64,000 bases of DNA, from the NCBI GenBank assembly GCA_905116865.2, contig CAJHNH020006968.1, positions 85,001-149,000 of the forward strand, read 5' to 3'. The notes beneath the pieces were generated by a model. It made no database searches, had not been told where the DNA came from, and was given only the letters and a program-made list of their open reading frames with translations. This stretch comes from Candidula unifasciata. Its lineage: Eukaryota > Mollusca > Gastropoda > Stylommatophora > Geomitridae. The translations under genes were made by a program, and so were the position numbers. Below, one piece after another: positions 54,601 to 63,301 of this stretch. How positions within the stretch are numbered: position 1 is the stretch's first letter; every line of letters starts with the position of its first letter.

Positions 54601-57600
54601 CCGCACAAGACCACTCTCTTCCTGGATCGAAAACAGGACTGAGCTTTTCTCATTTGCTTAAATCATCTCTTCTTGTTCACTCAAAAACTCTACTCACAAT
54701 TGTTATGCTTTCTTCATTCGGCACACTTCAGACAAACTGCAAGTTTGCCTCGATTATGGGCTTGATTAACCATACACATATTACAATTAAAAATTGATAT
54801 CAACTATTCAGATTCTCATAAATAATTTAAGCCTAGCAGCTGTCCTCATTCCACTACATCCTCTTCTTCTTCTTTTGTCAAAATCTGCTTGTGCCGCTAG
54901 GCGTCGCAGTCTATCAGATGATCGGCAACCGAGCCAGGGCGCGCTCAGTCGCTTCATATGCCGTGATGTAATGAAGTCTCAAGTTGTCCATGACTCCTTC
55001 AATCCATCTTCTTCTTGGTCTTCCCCTGCCTCTTGGTGTTTCGATTTTCATGTTGTATACTCTTGATGCTGGCATCGTTGGTTCCATTCTCATTAGGTGA
55101 CCAAACCATTTCATTCTTTGCTTCTCAATAAATTTAACGATGGGTATGGTTCCAATAGTTCTTGTAATCACATTGTTTCTCACTCGATCTCTTCTGGTTT
55201 TATTCGCAGCCATTCTCAAACATCTCATTTCACAGGTGGTTAGTCTTCTCTCGTGTTCTTTTATTAATGTCCAAGTCTGACATTGATAACCTAATGTCGG
55301 TATAAAGATTGGATTTATAATTTGTCTTTTTATCTCAACTGGGACAGCAGGGTGTTTTAAAATTGGGGCAAGCTGGTATGCGACATTGTTGGCTTCTTGC
55401 TTCGATCTCTCTGCCTATTTTACCATTGAATGTAAAGATACTTCCCAAGTATTTAAATTCTTGCACTTGTTTTAGGCTGTGATCTAGAATCTTTATGTCG
55501 ATGGTCTGTTGCTCTCTACTTATGCTCATGACTTCTGTCTTTTCAGTATTGATCTTCATATGATGCTTGAGGCAACTGTCATGTAGTAGGTTTATGTGGT
55601 CTTGCAGCTGTTTACTATCACTGTGAAATAGGCATTGATCGTCGGCAAAGAGCAGCTCATTGAAGTCCTCCTGTTTATCGACATCTGTTGGTGTTATGTC
55701 TATTTTATTAATATTGTCCATAAATATTATGAAAAGTAAAGGTGATAATAGACAACCTTGTCTTACTCGTGATGTTACTGGGAACCAGTCTGTGATGCCA
55801 GCTCTTGTTCTAATGGCGCTTTCACTTTTACAATGAGTGAGAGATGGCTGACCTGTTCTCGAGCCCTGATTGTTGTTACGTTTGATGGATTTTCTAATCT
55901 CATATATTGTTTCTAGAGCAGATTTTTGTGAACTCTTAAATCCACTGCCGATTTGCTGGACCTGACACAGATTCATCCTTAAAAGAACACTGGAAAACAC
56001 GTAAATCACATCGAGAACACTGAAAAATTACACATCCGTTGAATAACACACACTGTTTACGTCGCCATCTTTAACATTCTTCACTACATGGGACAGTAAA
56101 AACAAGGCAATAGACGAACTTATTAAAATATAACATGCATCTACTCTGATTCAGTCTTATTTAATAGGCTAATGAACACTGGATGAGTGCTCAGTATCAC
56201 ACCAGGCACTTATACTTAACAGGATATTTCCTAGTACCCAGTCCTTTTTTTTCTATAAAAACGAAGGCGATGGTACTGACTGACTGACTGACTTTCTACC
56301 CCACTAGGACATCACACAAGTGATAAACACCCAATGACACAAAGTGCCACCATGTGGATGAGGATCGCCGTGGAGAGGTCCCAGAAACCGCGTTCAGACT
56401 ATTGGCCATATTTATGGCCTGCCTATATTGCGGCCCCTGGCAAAAGTCAGGGTGGGGCTTCAAATAACAAAAAATTTCGTCCTAAAAAGGACGACACCAC
56501 AAGGAGTCTAAAAAAGGCACTGGTACACACCAAAGAATGTCTACCACAACAGCTTGCATGCCACCAGAGAAACAAATGCCCTGCTAGTGCCCATTATTGA
56601 CTGGGTCAATTTAGGGAACAGGTTTTTTTAAAATTCCTCCCTAGATGGAGTGTTCTTTTTTTTTTTAAGATTTAAAAGTGTCAGTTTCATTGTTTAGTAG
56701 AAGTTAAATGGATTGGCATCAGACAGGGCACGACAGAGAGCAATGCTATACAAGTACAGCAGTAACAGAACAAGAGGTCGACTATGCAGAATATGGACCA
56801 CAGAAATATTGCAGATACTGAAAGTATTTTATCTGAAGCAAACAGAAGAGTCCATTCCAGAGATTGCTTCCTGCCCTACCGCCGCAAAGCATTCCAGGAG
56901 TAGAGAAAAGAAGAAAGAAGTAAAAGTTAAGGACCCTTCTGCCCTATAAGCACACTGGGCATATGGTGCTAGAGCCATATTTTTATAGACCAATTGAAAG
57001 TCTATAGACGATGTGGTCAACATGATGTGGCCAACTTTATTTCCAAAGATACTTCCTGTGTGGGTTCCAGGTCCCATTTTGGGGTTGAAAGAAGAGACCC
57101 TATTAGCATATCATAAAAATTAAATAATTAAGGGTGTTTTCTTCCAATGAGAGGTGAAGAACCAACAGTCTGCATACAAATAAGCCAAATCTGTCAAACT
57201 GAGGTGCATACAAAACTCAAGTTCTGGAACAAGACTAAAGTCTAGAAGTGGATGAACAACCATAACTCTTCCGTTGGAGTTTACAGCTGGTGAATGTGAA
57301 GAAGAAAAAGACGAGGAATTCCAAAAAATCCAACTTGATGTGGATTTTCTAACGCAACCCTCAGTTTACCAGTTGTGCTACCTCAGCTTCATTTCCTCGT
57401 CTGTAATAAACAAGGCTTTTTTTAACCAATATGCAATGGTACACTGTACCGGCACCTTTTTAGGTCACTTTAAGGTGAGTACCTGCACTTCTTCCTAAAA
57501 CAAGCCCTAGTGATAAATCTTAAATGCTAAATCAAACTACTTACATTTCCCAGATGATTAGCATCATCACACTGGATAACAGCTTTCACATCTGGATTAG

Positions 57601-57731
57601 TGGATTTGAAGTCACCTGTCTCATCCAAAAAGATGTCCCTATCAAAGTCATCCATCAACATCCTCACTTTTGCCAACTCCCATTCCCTTTGCTGGTTCCA
57701 CTGACTTGCCATTTTAATGAATCTTCTGTAT
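45183..57731 (-). CDS. Unrecognised protein, four-exon gene model
   Basis: Four minus-strand exons (57545-57731, 52535-52592, 49848-49935, 45183-45615) join with matching phases. From an ATG at 57712 in good context (AAAATGG) they give a 248-residue protein. The N-terminal 100 residues are mixed and acidic (REWELAKVRMLMDDFDRDIF). The last 140 are Pro/Gln/Arg/Asn-rich with two RPPPPF motifs and look disordered. No signal peptide or membrane helix. Family not recognised. The first exon starts at a splice acceptor and its frame is open upstream, so more N-terminal exons are possible. The SINEs at 46.6-52.0 and 57.1 kb are intronic to it. Confidence 0.75.
45790..46270 (+). mobile_element. LINE C-terminal fragment with GAA end
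   Basis: Encodes broken MRCLKKAVGVT-like, then AYTKIGEGRRARGIPRTRWK and DNIRETTVPRCVFGQSSQK. Ends AAGAAGAAGAACC. Same family as 27.4, 43.8 and 59.6 kb. Confidence 0.75.
46283..46520 (+). mobile_element. Second LINE tail fragment
   Basis: TLKRMLMREAKGTGLDSIHD then VEEITQDRM before a stop, typical of the last 40 residues of some LINE ORF2s. 5' part degraded. Confidence 0.55.
46568..46732 (+). repeat. SINE-A, internally deleted
   Basis: The head GTGTGGGTTCCGGGGCCC occurs twice in tandem. It runs to AAGTCGGAGTG and jumps directly to GTGAACGCAAAGAAGAAG. Confidence 0.85.
47035..47312 (+). repeat. SINE-A copy
   Basis: Full order preserved. It faces the minus copy 105 bp downstream. Confidence 0.82.
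47417..47625 (-). repeat. SINE-A, 5' truncated
   Basis: Tail side CTTCTTCTTTGTTCACGGGC through ACTTCAGAGGAAGTCCCCC. Inverted relative to the previous copy. Confidence 0.8.
47885..48035 (+). repeat. SINE-B, degraded
   Basis: ATATTGGTCACATCGCCCAT, GTGGTCTACAAAAATATAGG and TGCCCAATACATCTCAAAG align to the 3' domain. Confidence 0.55.
48085..49330 (+). mobile_element. Degenerate LINE reverse transcriptase
   Basis: TKQLDDLDFADDIC carries the YADD-type catalytic motif. Further on: LLNGAETWRTTKAITNKFQT, WTRIKQAPVDQEVRKGRWHW and IGHTLRKPENS, then a 3' UTR piece GTTTGTTGAGGGCCTATAAT. Many stops and frameshifts. Inactive. Confidence 0.8.
49457..49715 (-). repeat. SINE-A copy
   Basis: Tail side CTTCTTCTTTGTCTTCAACA to GGAGCCCCGGAAC. 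A small gap lies in the middle. Confidence 0.82.
49848..49935 (-). CDS. Unrecognised gene, exon 3 of the model
   Basis: G plus AT gives Asp, then LIELQNIKLIDDIPKPSEIQ and VDKNTVSS, ending AA. Acceptor TTTTTTTCACAG, donor TCAAA|GTGAGT. Confidence 0.78.
49940..50665. other. Intron, no feature recognised
   Basis: Short chance frames only. Confidence 0.4.
50670..50752 (+). repeat. SINE-B fragment
   Basis: CAGATCAACCCAACCTGAAA, TGGATACCAG and GTAACACTGACATCATCCC. Truncated before the 3' domain. Confidence 0.45.
50758..51190 (-). mobile_element. LINE C-terminal fragment with GAA tail
   Basis: Minus-strand traces of RSFKERQNTKSQNQTNARN and NEVVWTPNKNALVLSAIA correspond to the RRDRxRNE...WFGHxxRM region. 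Ends (GAA)n at 50758-50772. A G run lies within its 3' end (50800-50812). Confidence 0.6.
51255..51330 (-). repeat. tRNA-like SINE head
   Basis: The minus strand has CTGGTGGCAGAGCACTTATT and a B box GGTTCAAATCTC. A SINE-B-like GGTACCCATT/GGTGAACCCC segment follows at about 51420-51530. Confidence 0.5.
51720..52025 (+). repeat. SINE-A copy
   Basis: Diverged head. From AGAAGTCGACTAATTATGG through ATGTGCATGTAAAACTTAAG to AAACACAAAGAAGAAGAAGA. Confidence 0.8.
52535..52592 (-). CDS. Unrecognised gene, exon 2 of the model
   Basis: Phase 0 entry: AAQKQQHDNLETIHGFNTE plus G. Acceptor ATGATATAG, donor AGAAG|GTGAGT. Confidence 0.78.
52738..53070 (-). mobile_element. LINE ORF2 C-terminus
   Basis: SNFIRKRRWNYVGHALRMDK, ALIWTPQGKRSRGRPRETLR and IATDRRAWRVTTSALCA form an uninterrupted tail of a non-LTR protein. 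Ends TRGKTN. Confidence 0.85.
53080..53335 (+). mobile_element. LINE fragment
   Basis: Shorter relative of 33.64-34.1 kb: QSLRKKIGVFELKCYRKILR and NTDILKDLNNKEDWLINSI. Abuts the preceding LINE tail by tail. Confidence 0.75.
53340..54055. other. Intron, mostly unique
   Basis: A small SINE-A remnant (AATGGGGCCCTG) lies near 53580. Nothing else recognised. Confidence 0.4.
54080..54500 (+). mobile_element. LINE RNase H domain and tail
   Basis: FSPEHAGVLGNEQSDRLAGS, GILMYDKADVVSAL, then LMQLGVTRGFGRCSRFRGKA and ECLWECPECCDVGS with a CPECC zinc-like end. It contains one stop. Paralogous to 31.2 kb. Confidence 0.82.
54860..56010 (-). mobile_element. 5'-truncated LINE reverse transcriptase, GAA-tailed
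   Basis: Minus strand: VRQGCLLSPLLFIIFMDNIN, ELLFADDQCLFHSD (FADD catalytic motif), HHMKINTEKTEVMS and EFKYLGSIFTFNGKI are continuous. A frame break near 55330 follows, then MRCLRMAANKTRRDRVRNNV, KWFGHLMRMEPTMPASRVYN and RGRGRPRRRWIEG. 3' end (GAA)4 at 54862-54873. Clade not assigned. Confidence 0.9.
56015..56955. other. Intron, no feature recognised
   Basis: Short frames without family resemblance. A small SINE-B remnant lies at 56.97-57.04 kb. Confidence 0.4.
57055..57315 (+). repeat. SINE-A copy
   Basis: GTGTGGGTTCCAGGTCCCAT to GCTGGTGAATGTGAAGAAGA. A small internal deletion removes AGTGCATCTGCC. Confidence 0.82.
57545..57731 (-). CDS. Unrecognised gene, first exon of the model
   Basis: Acceptor TTTATTTTCAG, donor GGGAAAT|GTAAGT. 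Encodes (Y)RRFIKMASQWNQQREWELA through DVKAVIQCDDANHLGN. The start at 57712 is the best ATG; 18 upstream bases are also in frame. A degraded copy of its 5' end lies 155 bp upstream at 57858-57942 and again at about 63390-63470. Confidence 0.78.
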
Positions 57732-57765
57732 CTGAAAATAAAATCCGTCATGCCTCCTATTATTG

Positions 57766-58468
57766 TTCATTCTAAACCATTGAAACATTAAATACAGCTT
57801 AAGCATTTTAGTTTCTGCGGCACAGTGCTAATTATGAGCCAGTCTTCTTCAATATTTGTTTCACTGACATGCCATTTGATTTAATCTTCTCTTTCTGACA
57901 ATAACATCTATCATGCCTTCCATTATTGTTCATTCTGAAAATAGAACTTGAGTTCTGTGTGCACATGTGTTTTAGAGATGATGCTTATATCTATGCAGAC
58001 TGCTGGTTCCTCGCATCTCAGGCAGACGCACTCTTAAAAAAAACCTCTAATTAGTTGCCTTTTGGGACATGCTTGTTGAGGTGTTTGGAGTGAAGGGGGT
58101 AATTTTTCCCCACCCCAAAGTGGGGTCCTGTAACCACCCGCGGAGACTTCAGTGTTCCGTTGCTGTCTTTGGAATACTATGTGGTGATGCTCTAATCTCT
58201 TCCATGGTGTGATTCTCATACCATTGTCTTAAAACTGCCAGAATGTCTGGGTTTTTTTTTTTCAACTACATACCACAGAAATCTAACCTAGAATGTGAGG
58301 ATCCTTTTCTGCTTCAGTGATTGTAAAATGGTCCATGCCTCATGTATGTGCGTGTACACGTGTGTGTGTGAGTTTGCATGCACGCATGTGTGTGTGTGTG
58401 TATGTATATGTGTACTGCCCCACAAGAACAGTGTATGTTCTCAATTTCCTGGTGTTGTGCCACAGAAT
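57766..58468. repeat. 0.7-kb duplicated block, copy 1
   Basis: Nearly collinear with 63296-64000, with scattered substitutions and small gaps. Includes a SINE-A fragment (about 57945-58150, minus), a T tract and a TG-rich microsatellite. Left edge at GTTCATTCTAAACCA. Confidence 0.93.
57945..58150 (-). repeat. SINE-A, 5' part
   Basis: Carried inside the duplicated block, so it inserted before the duplication. The tail side is missing. Confidence 0.75.
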
Positions 58469-58659
58469 TTGAAAGCCATTTCACAGATGCACTTATAAAC
58501 AGTCTTCATTGCTGCTGATAACACAAATAAGATATTCAACAATTTATGGCAGTTTCAGTTTCTTAATCGGTGTGTGTTATCTTTGGTTGATAGTCTGTGT
58601 TTATTCTGTGAACATTTCTTCTCAGTTTAGAAGTAGATTATTTAACTATTTCTCTGCTT

Positions 58660-58830
58660 TGTGGCTTCGGTGTTGCGAATATGCTTTATAATTTTAAGGT
58701 TTTGGGTTCGAACCCACCTATGGGCGATTTGGCAGCAGACAGCCTCACATTGGTTTTGATAGTGGCATTGAGAGTCAGCCATTTAGAAAGCAATGGCAAA
58801 CTATTGAACATAATCACTGTACAGTGAAAT
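58660..58830 (+). repeat. SINE-C copy
   Basis: B box GGGTTCGAACCC, body AGCAGACAGCCTCACATTGG, and end GCAATGGCAAACTATTGAAC. Confidence 0.7.
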
Positions 58831-58839
58831 GACAAAAAC

Positions 58840-59345
58840 AAACAACAAAAAAACAACGCTGGGGTTCGTTCTGAAACTGTTCTAATCCCTAATCCCTTGT
58901 GACAGGAGGTCATTGTCATACCTGTGTCTCTGAGAAAATAGCTGCCCTGCCTTTACGGTACATTTCAAAGTGAAAGCAAACGCTATGAAGATGTACAACC
59001 AAAATATCACAAGCTGACAGATGCTTTCATTACAGACATTCAAGATATCATTCATCCCAAGGTGTAACCGTCTTTCTTCTTCTATCGTTTGCTTTAAATA
59101 AATTCTCTATATTTGCAATGTTGTCCCCAGTATAAACTTCACTGTCTTCTGTAATTTACTCAGCGACCCGTAAAGTTTGACTTGCACCGATGTTTCTCTT
59201 GGCCAAATGTTTTGCCTTGATCAACGTGTAACCGTGTATGAAAAAAAACCTTTTAAACTGTCAAGCTTATCCTTTCATCCAAACAGTCATCTAGCAGAAC
59301 ACTTCCTTACAAGTCCAACTTCCTTGCTAATTACCACTGTCACTA
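58840..59345. other. Intergenic, no feature recognised
   Basis: Between the unrecognised gene model and the 3' end of the PABP gene. Short frames only. Confidence 0.4.
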
Positions 59346-59349
59346 CTAG

Positions 59350-59590
59350 GAGAAGATTTTGCGTTCACCAGCTGTAAACTCCGTAGAAAAGTTCTGGTTG
59401 TTCATCCACCTCCGGACTTTAGTTTTGTTCCAGAACCTAAGTGTTGCGTCCACATCAGTTTTATACCTCTGGCAGATGCAGCTCAACCTCAAAGAAAGCC
59501 CCTAGTTAGTTATATCCTACGACATGTTGTTGGGGAGGCAGTGCGTCTATTATTGTTCCCCTACAATAGGGCCCATGAATGTAGAGGTCG
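59350..59590 (-). repeat. SINE-A, internally deleted
   Basis: GCGTTCACCAGCTGTAAACT start and ATAGGGCCCATG end. The ACTGTTGGTTCC block is missing. Confidence 0.78.
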
Positions 59591-59599
59591 TCTCCATGT

Positions 59600-60010
59600 C
59601 CTTTTTTACCACTTCAAGTGTGGAGGGAGATATAAGGTCCTGCTTCGTGCTCTTTTGGATGCTTGGACCACAGACACATCCTGGTGCTGTGGAGGAAGAT
59701 ATAAGGTCCTACTTCGTGCTCTTCTGGATGCTTGGACCACAGACACATCCTGGTGCTGTGGAGGGAGATATAAGGTCCTACTTCGTGCTCTTTTGGATGC
59801 TTCAACCACAGACACATCCTGGTGCTGTGGAGGAAGATATAAGGTCCTACTTCGTGCTCTTCTGGATGCTTGGACCACAGACACATCCTGGTGCTGTAGA
59901 GTTTCTCTGATGTTTTCTTCCCAACTTGTTTTTGGTCTACCTCTTGCTCTACGTCCCTCTCCCCTTCTGGTATATGCCTTGTAAGGTATAGCGTCAGAAA
60001 AACAGGTAAC
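59600..60010 (-). mobile_element. LINE C-terminal fragment with amplified end
   Basis: Minus strand: SDAIPYKAYTRRGEGRRARG, RPKTSWEENIRETLQHQDVS and VVQASRRARSRTLYLPP. The last segment is then repeated in frame. Single-copy relatives lie at 27.4 and 45.8 kb. Confidence 0.85.
59620..59895 (-). repeat. 69-bp in-frame tandem repeat, 4 copies
   Basis: Exact 69-bp period starting at 59620, 59689, 59758 and 59827, with few substitutions. It encodes a 23-residue unit HQDVSVVQASKRARSRTLYL + PPQ. Amplified within the LINE end. Confidence 0.95.
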
Positions 60011-60394
60011 CAGCATAATGTAAAATATAGCATTTTAATAATATTTATGATTTAAAAAATAACAATAATTTCATTTACATCTGTATGATATCCAACTTGA
60101 CGGTTGTTGTTGGTGTAATATTAATAAACTGTAACGATAAATATTAAAATTCATACTGGTGCATTCGTAAAATACATTACAGCGTGTTTCTGCAGTATTT
60201 ACCTGACAATGCGCTTTCGTAGATTTTACAAGCAGCAGAAACAAATTCGACTGAAAGAGCAGGGCGTCTGTAGTCATTTCCAGTCAAAACAAAACAAAAG
60301 CTGGCTGTTTTGGAGGTGGGATTTCCTAGAATCACGTAATGGGGTCAACGAATCCAAAAATAGGAGCAGGAAATGGAATCCCGACTTCCCCATG

Positions 60395-60650
60395 TGAATT
60401 CCCATGTCTCTGTGGGGGAAAACAAGAATGAACTCACTGCCTCCCCAACAAGCATGTCGTAAGAGTCGACTAATTAGGGGAGCTTCCTTTGAAGTCAGAG
60501 TGCATCTGCCTGAGAGACAAGGAACCAACAGTCTGCATACAAAAAGTCAGATCAGTAAAATGGAAGTGCATGTAACAAACACTCTTGTTCTGGAACAAGT
60601 CAGTACAAAGATGGACGAACAACCAGAGCTTTCCGCTCGAAGCTGAAGGA
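60395..60650 (+). repeat. SINE-A copy
   Basis: TGTGGGGGAAAACAAGAATG, GTCGTAAGAGTCGACTAATT and TTCTGGAACAAGTCAGTAC. The GAA tail is absent. Confidence 0.85.
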
Positions 60651-60984
60651 GGAATCCCGTCTTTAATATGTTATTTTATGTTTCAAGATCGACTTCACTG
60701 CACATCGTGCATTCCCATACGTGCTCAGTCCTCCGAAACAGCAGCCACGCCAAGGCACCGCTACCGATTGTTCCCATTAGAAGTTGGTTCTCCTATCTCG
60801 ACCTCGAAGGTGACATTTCGTGCTTCACCGTGCTTTACTCCCAGGTTACTCAATCGTGTTAGTGTCAGCTTTTCGTCTTCATCCACTAACCCGGGCGGTG
60901 TGGTGTTAATGATATCTGCTTTGCCCATGCTCCTTTGGGAGACACAGGTTCAAGTCGTTGGCATGGTTGGGTAATCTGCGGTGC

Positions 60985-60990
60985 TTTATT
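60985..60990 (-). promoter_or_regulatory. Possible PABP polyadenylation signal
   Basis: AATAAA on the minus strand, about 630 bases past the annotated stop. The intervening sequence is largely repeat-derived, so assignment is weak. Confidence 0.25.
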
Positions 60991-61017
60991 AATATATTAC
61001 CCTAAACGGGGGAAATA

Positions 61018-61250
61018 CACAGGTCACAGGGCAGTCTAGTATTTCAGGGGGTGGTAGATTGGTTGTATGCAGTCGTAGGACCTAGACTGCACACAGTCGT
61101 GGGACCTAGGCTACACTTTCTCTCGTGGTACTTAGGACGGTTGCGGTTAGGGCAAGTTCTAAATGTTTTAGAGTCGTTAAAAGCATTAGAAAGCCGGGAA
61201 ACCCAGTCTTACCACCATCTAAACTGTTGGACTGTCCTGTGACTCAACAG
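61018..61250. mobile_element. Short TIR element (tentative)
   Basis: Ends AGGTCACAGGGCAGTCTAG and, reversed, TGAGTCACAGGACAGTCCAA are imperfect inverted repeats. The interior resembles part of the element at 5870-6567. Confidence 0.4.
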
Positions 61251-61407
61251 GGGTAGAATAATAATAAAGCACTTTGTTTTTCCCTGTCGGGGCAAAATAA
61301 AATCCTCATCTGCACGGTGCGTGGCGATAGAGCCATGTGCATTAAATCCTCAGGCTGAAAGCAAAGACATCCCCCCAGGCAAATTCACGTCCAGTAGTTT
61401 GCCATTG

Positions 61408-61545
61408 CTTGCTGGACGGTCGGCTTTCTTGATACCACTATCAAAACCAATGCAAGGCGCATGGCCCGCAGCTGAGATCGAACCCAGCATCCCGGCATTA
61501 CGCAGCGTTCGCATGGACTTAGCCACAGAGCCGACACGGTAAATA
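61408..61545 (-). repeat. SINE-C copy
   Basis: The minus strand begins TCGGCTCTGTGGCTAAGTCC (A box) and has B box GGGTTCGATCTC. The body ends AGCAATGGCAAACTACTGG. Confidence 0.75.
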
Positions 61546-61622
61546 TAGGCAGAGAAATTGCAATTTTTGACCATGCTTCTTACCACATGCGTTGGTGCTT
61601 TGCTTCCCAATTAGTCGACTCG

Positions 61623-61694
61623 TTATTTACCTTTCATGGTAGCAGACTCTTTGGCTTGGTGGTGAGCCTGCAGTACAGCAACAGCTTCCTCCAC
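61623..61694 (-). CDS. PABPC last visible exon
   Basis: Acceptor [29 protein letters not shown] then KGK and TAA. The sequence AAAG|GTAAAT just before the stop is also a plausible donor, so a further exon is possible. Immediately past the stop is a 20-base match to SINE-A (GAGTCGACTAATTGGGAAGC). Confidence 0.85.
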   Translation of the reverse strand: MEEAVAVLQAHHQAKESATMKGK

Positions 61695-63301
61695 CTGCAA
61701 CACACAAAAACTTGCTAGAGTGTGGTTGTCAGGGCAAGCTCTTAAAAACTGTGTGACAGTATAGTGTGGTTGTCATGGCAAGCTCTTAACAACTGTTGAC
61801 AGTATAGTGTGGTTGTCATGGCAAGCTCGTAACAACTGTGACAGTATACTGTGGTTGTGGAGGCAAGCTTGTAACAATTGTGACAGTATAGTGTGGTTGT
61901 GAGGGCAAGCTTGTAACAACTGTGACAGTATACTGTGGTTGTGGAGGCAAGCTCGTAACAATTGTATGATATAACATGTGGTTGTGAGGGCAAACTTGTA
62001 ACGACTATACTTCAGCATGGACGTCATGGCAAGCTCCTAACTGTGATGGCATAGTGTGGACAGAAATCTTAGAAACAAGCATTATCAAGAGGACAATGAG
62101 GTCATTCTTACCTGACTAGAAAATGTACCCAACTGTTTGCCTACCATGTACTGTGTAGTACTGTGTAGTACAATGTACTACAGCGAACCAGATCAGTGTT
62201 GTAATCAGAAAAAAAAATCATGTAACATGTTCACCAGCTGCTTGAATTTTTGCAAGGACACCCATTTGACAGATTTAGCAGATTTGCATGCAGATTTTGT
62301 TGACTTCTCCCCACTCTCATTATTCAGCGCCACCCCCTTTCCACCACACAGAAAGGCAAGAACAATAAATCTATAATGTTAAATGTTTGTGCTTACCTTG
62401 AGTTCAAGAGACTCCTGGGACTCCAACATGTGGAGCAGATCGGAGTTGTCCATCTCCAAGAGCATGCCGGTGATCTTTTCAGCCAGTTCTGGGTACATGT
62501 GCTGGATCAGCGGGAAGAGCCTGTTACCCAGCATTTGCTTCCGCTCCTGCGGTGGAGCTGCAGCCAACATACTGGCAGTCAGTGGATCTTGTCCTGCTAT
62601 CACCACAGACTGCTGGGGCTGCATTATAGAACACATAAATTATAAATATATTAAATTATGACTAACAAATGCAAAGATAGGCTTAACATTGCTACAGCTT
62701 TAGTAGCACTACATATATATGCTATTAAATCAATTCTTATGAATGGATAAGTGATATGTGAAATAGAAACAATATGAAGAAGACCATAGCATTGGATCTG
62801 TTCCAACGATAATATTTTTTTCAGAATCACTACTGCAATCTATCCGTGCTTTATCTCAATCTGCCTCTTTCGTTCAGCTTCCTAATTTTCTCCAAAGCCT
62901 TCCATCTTATCACACTAGAGCTGAATATACTGAACTGTTTTCAATAGCTTGAAAAAAAATTCTCTTTAGGTAATTCTAAACAAGGAACCGACACCTTTCT
63001 AACAACTTAACAAGTTACATTAAAAACTAAGTATGTGCGGGGAAAAAATTGGCATAATAACGGGGGCAAAAAGGTTCAACTACACTGATCTCTACATAAG
63101 CTATGTTTCATTTTAATTACCTGTGGCATTGGAAGACCAGGCTGTCCAGGCATCTGGCGTGGACCTGGTTGATACACAGCCGCACGAGACCCTTCATCAG
63201 CCATTGAAACCCCTGGCGGACGTGCAACTCCGGCAATCGGCACACCACGTGCTGCAGCTATTGGCTGGCCTGTGATTGGCCGGGAATTGTAATGGTTCAT
63301 T
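61623..63301 (-). CDS. Cytoplasmic poly(A)-binding protein, C-terminal exons
   Basis: PABPC binds the mRNA poly(A) tail through four RRMs and recruits PAM2-motif partners (such as PAIP1/2, eRF3 and deadenylase adaptors) through its C-terminal MLLE domain. Three minus-strand exons are visible: a Pro/Gly-rich linker, the MLLE domain ([20 protein letters not shown]) and the tail [15 protein letters not shown]. All joins are in phase. The RRM exons are beyond the right edge, so the gene is partial here. The end after QAK differs from vertebrate PABPC1 and could be an alternative or a missed last exon. Confidence 0.94.
61725..62060 (+). repeat. 42-bp minisatellite in the PABPC intron, 8 units
   Basis: The unit contains TTGTCATGGCAAGCTCGTAA followed by CAACTGTGACAGTATACTGTGG. 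The last two units are degraded. Open in frame on the minus strand only because of its period. Confidence 0.93.
62225..62300 (-). repeat. SINE-A fragment
   Basis: GTTCACCAGCTG, then GACAGATTTAGCAGATTTGC and ATGCAGATTTTGTTG. Short remnant. Confidence 0.45.
62397..62618 (-). CDS. PABPC MLLE-domain exon
   Basis: 74 codons, phase 0 at both ends: [60 protein letters not shown] and [13 protein letters not shown]. The KITGMLLE core that contacts PAM2 peptides is intact. Acceptor TATAATGCAG, donor CTCAAG|GTAAGC. Confidence 0.97.
62640..63118. other. PABPC intron, no feature recognised
   Basis: AT-rich unique sequence. Confidence 0.4.
63121..63301 (-). CDS. PABPC linker exon
   Basis: [20 protein letters not shown], then [20 protein letters not shown] and a Pro/Gln/Gly stretch ending GLPMPQ. 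One base (A) completes a codon from the exon beyond the window. The acceptor TTTTAGTGGTTTAG lies within the duplicated block. The Met here is internal, not a start. Confidence 0.88.

Noticed and set aside
59524..59984. Plus-strand 128- and 147-residue repetitive proteins
   Set aside because: Mirror frames of the 69-bp repeat. The LINE-like protein is on the minus strand.
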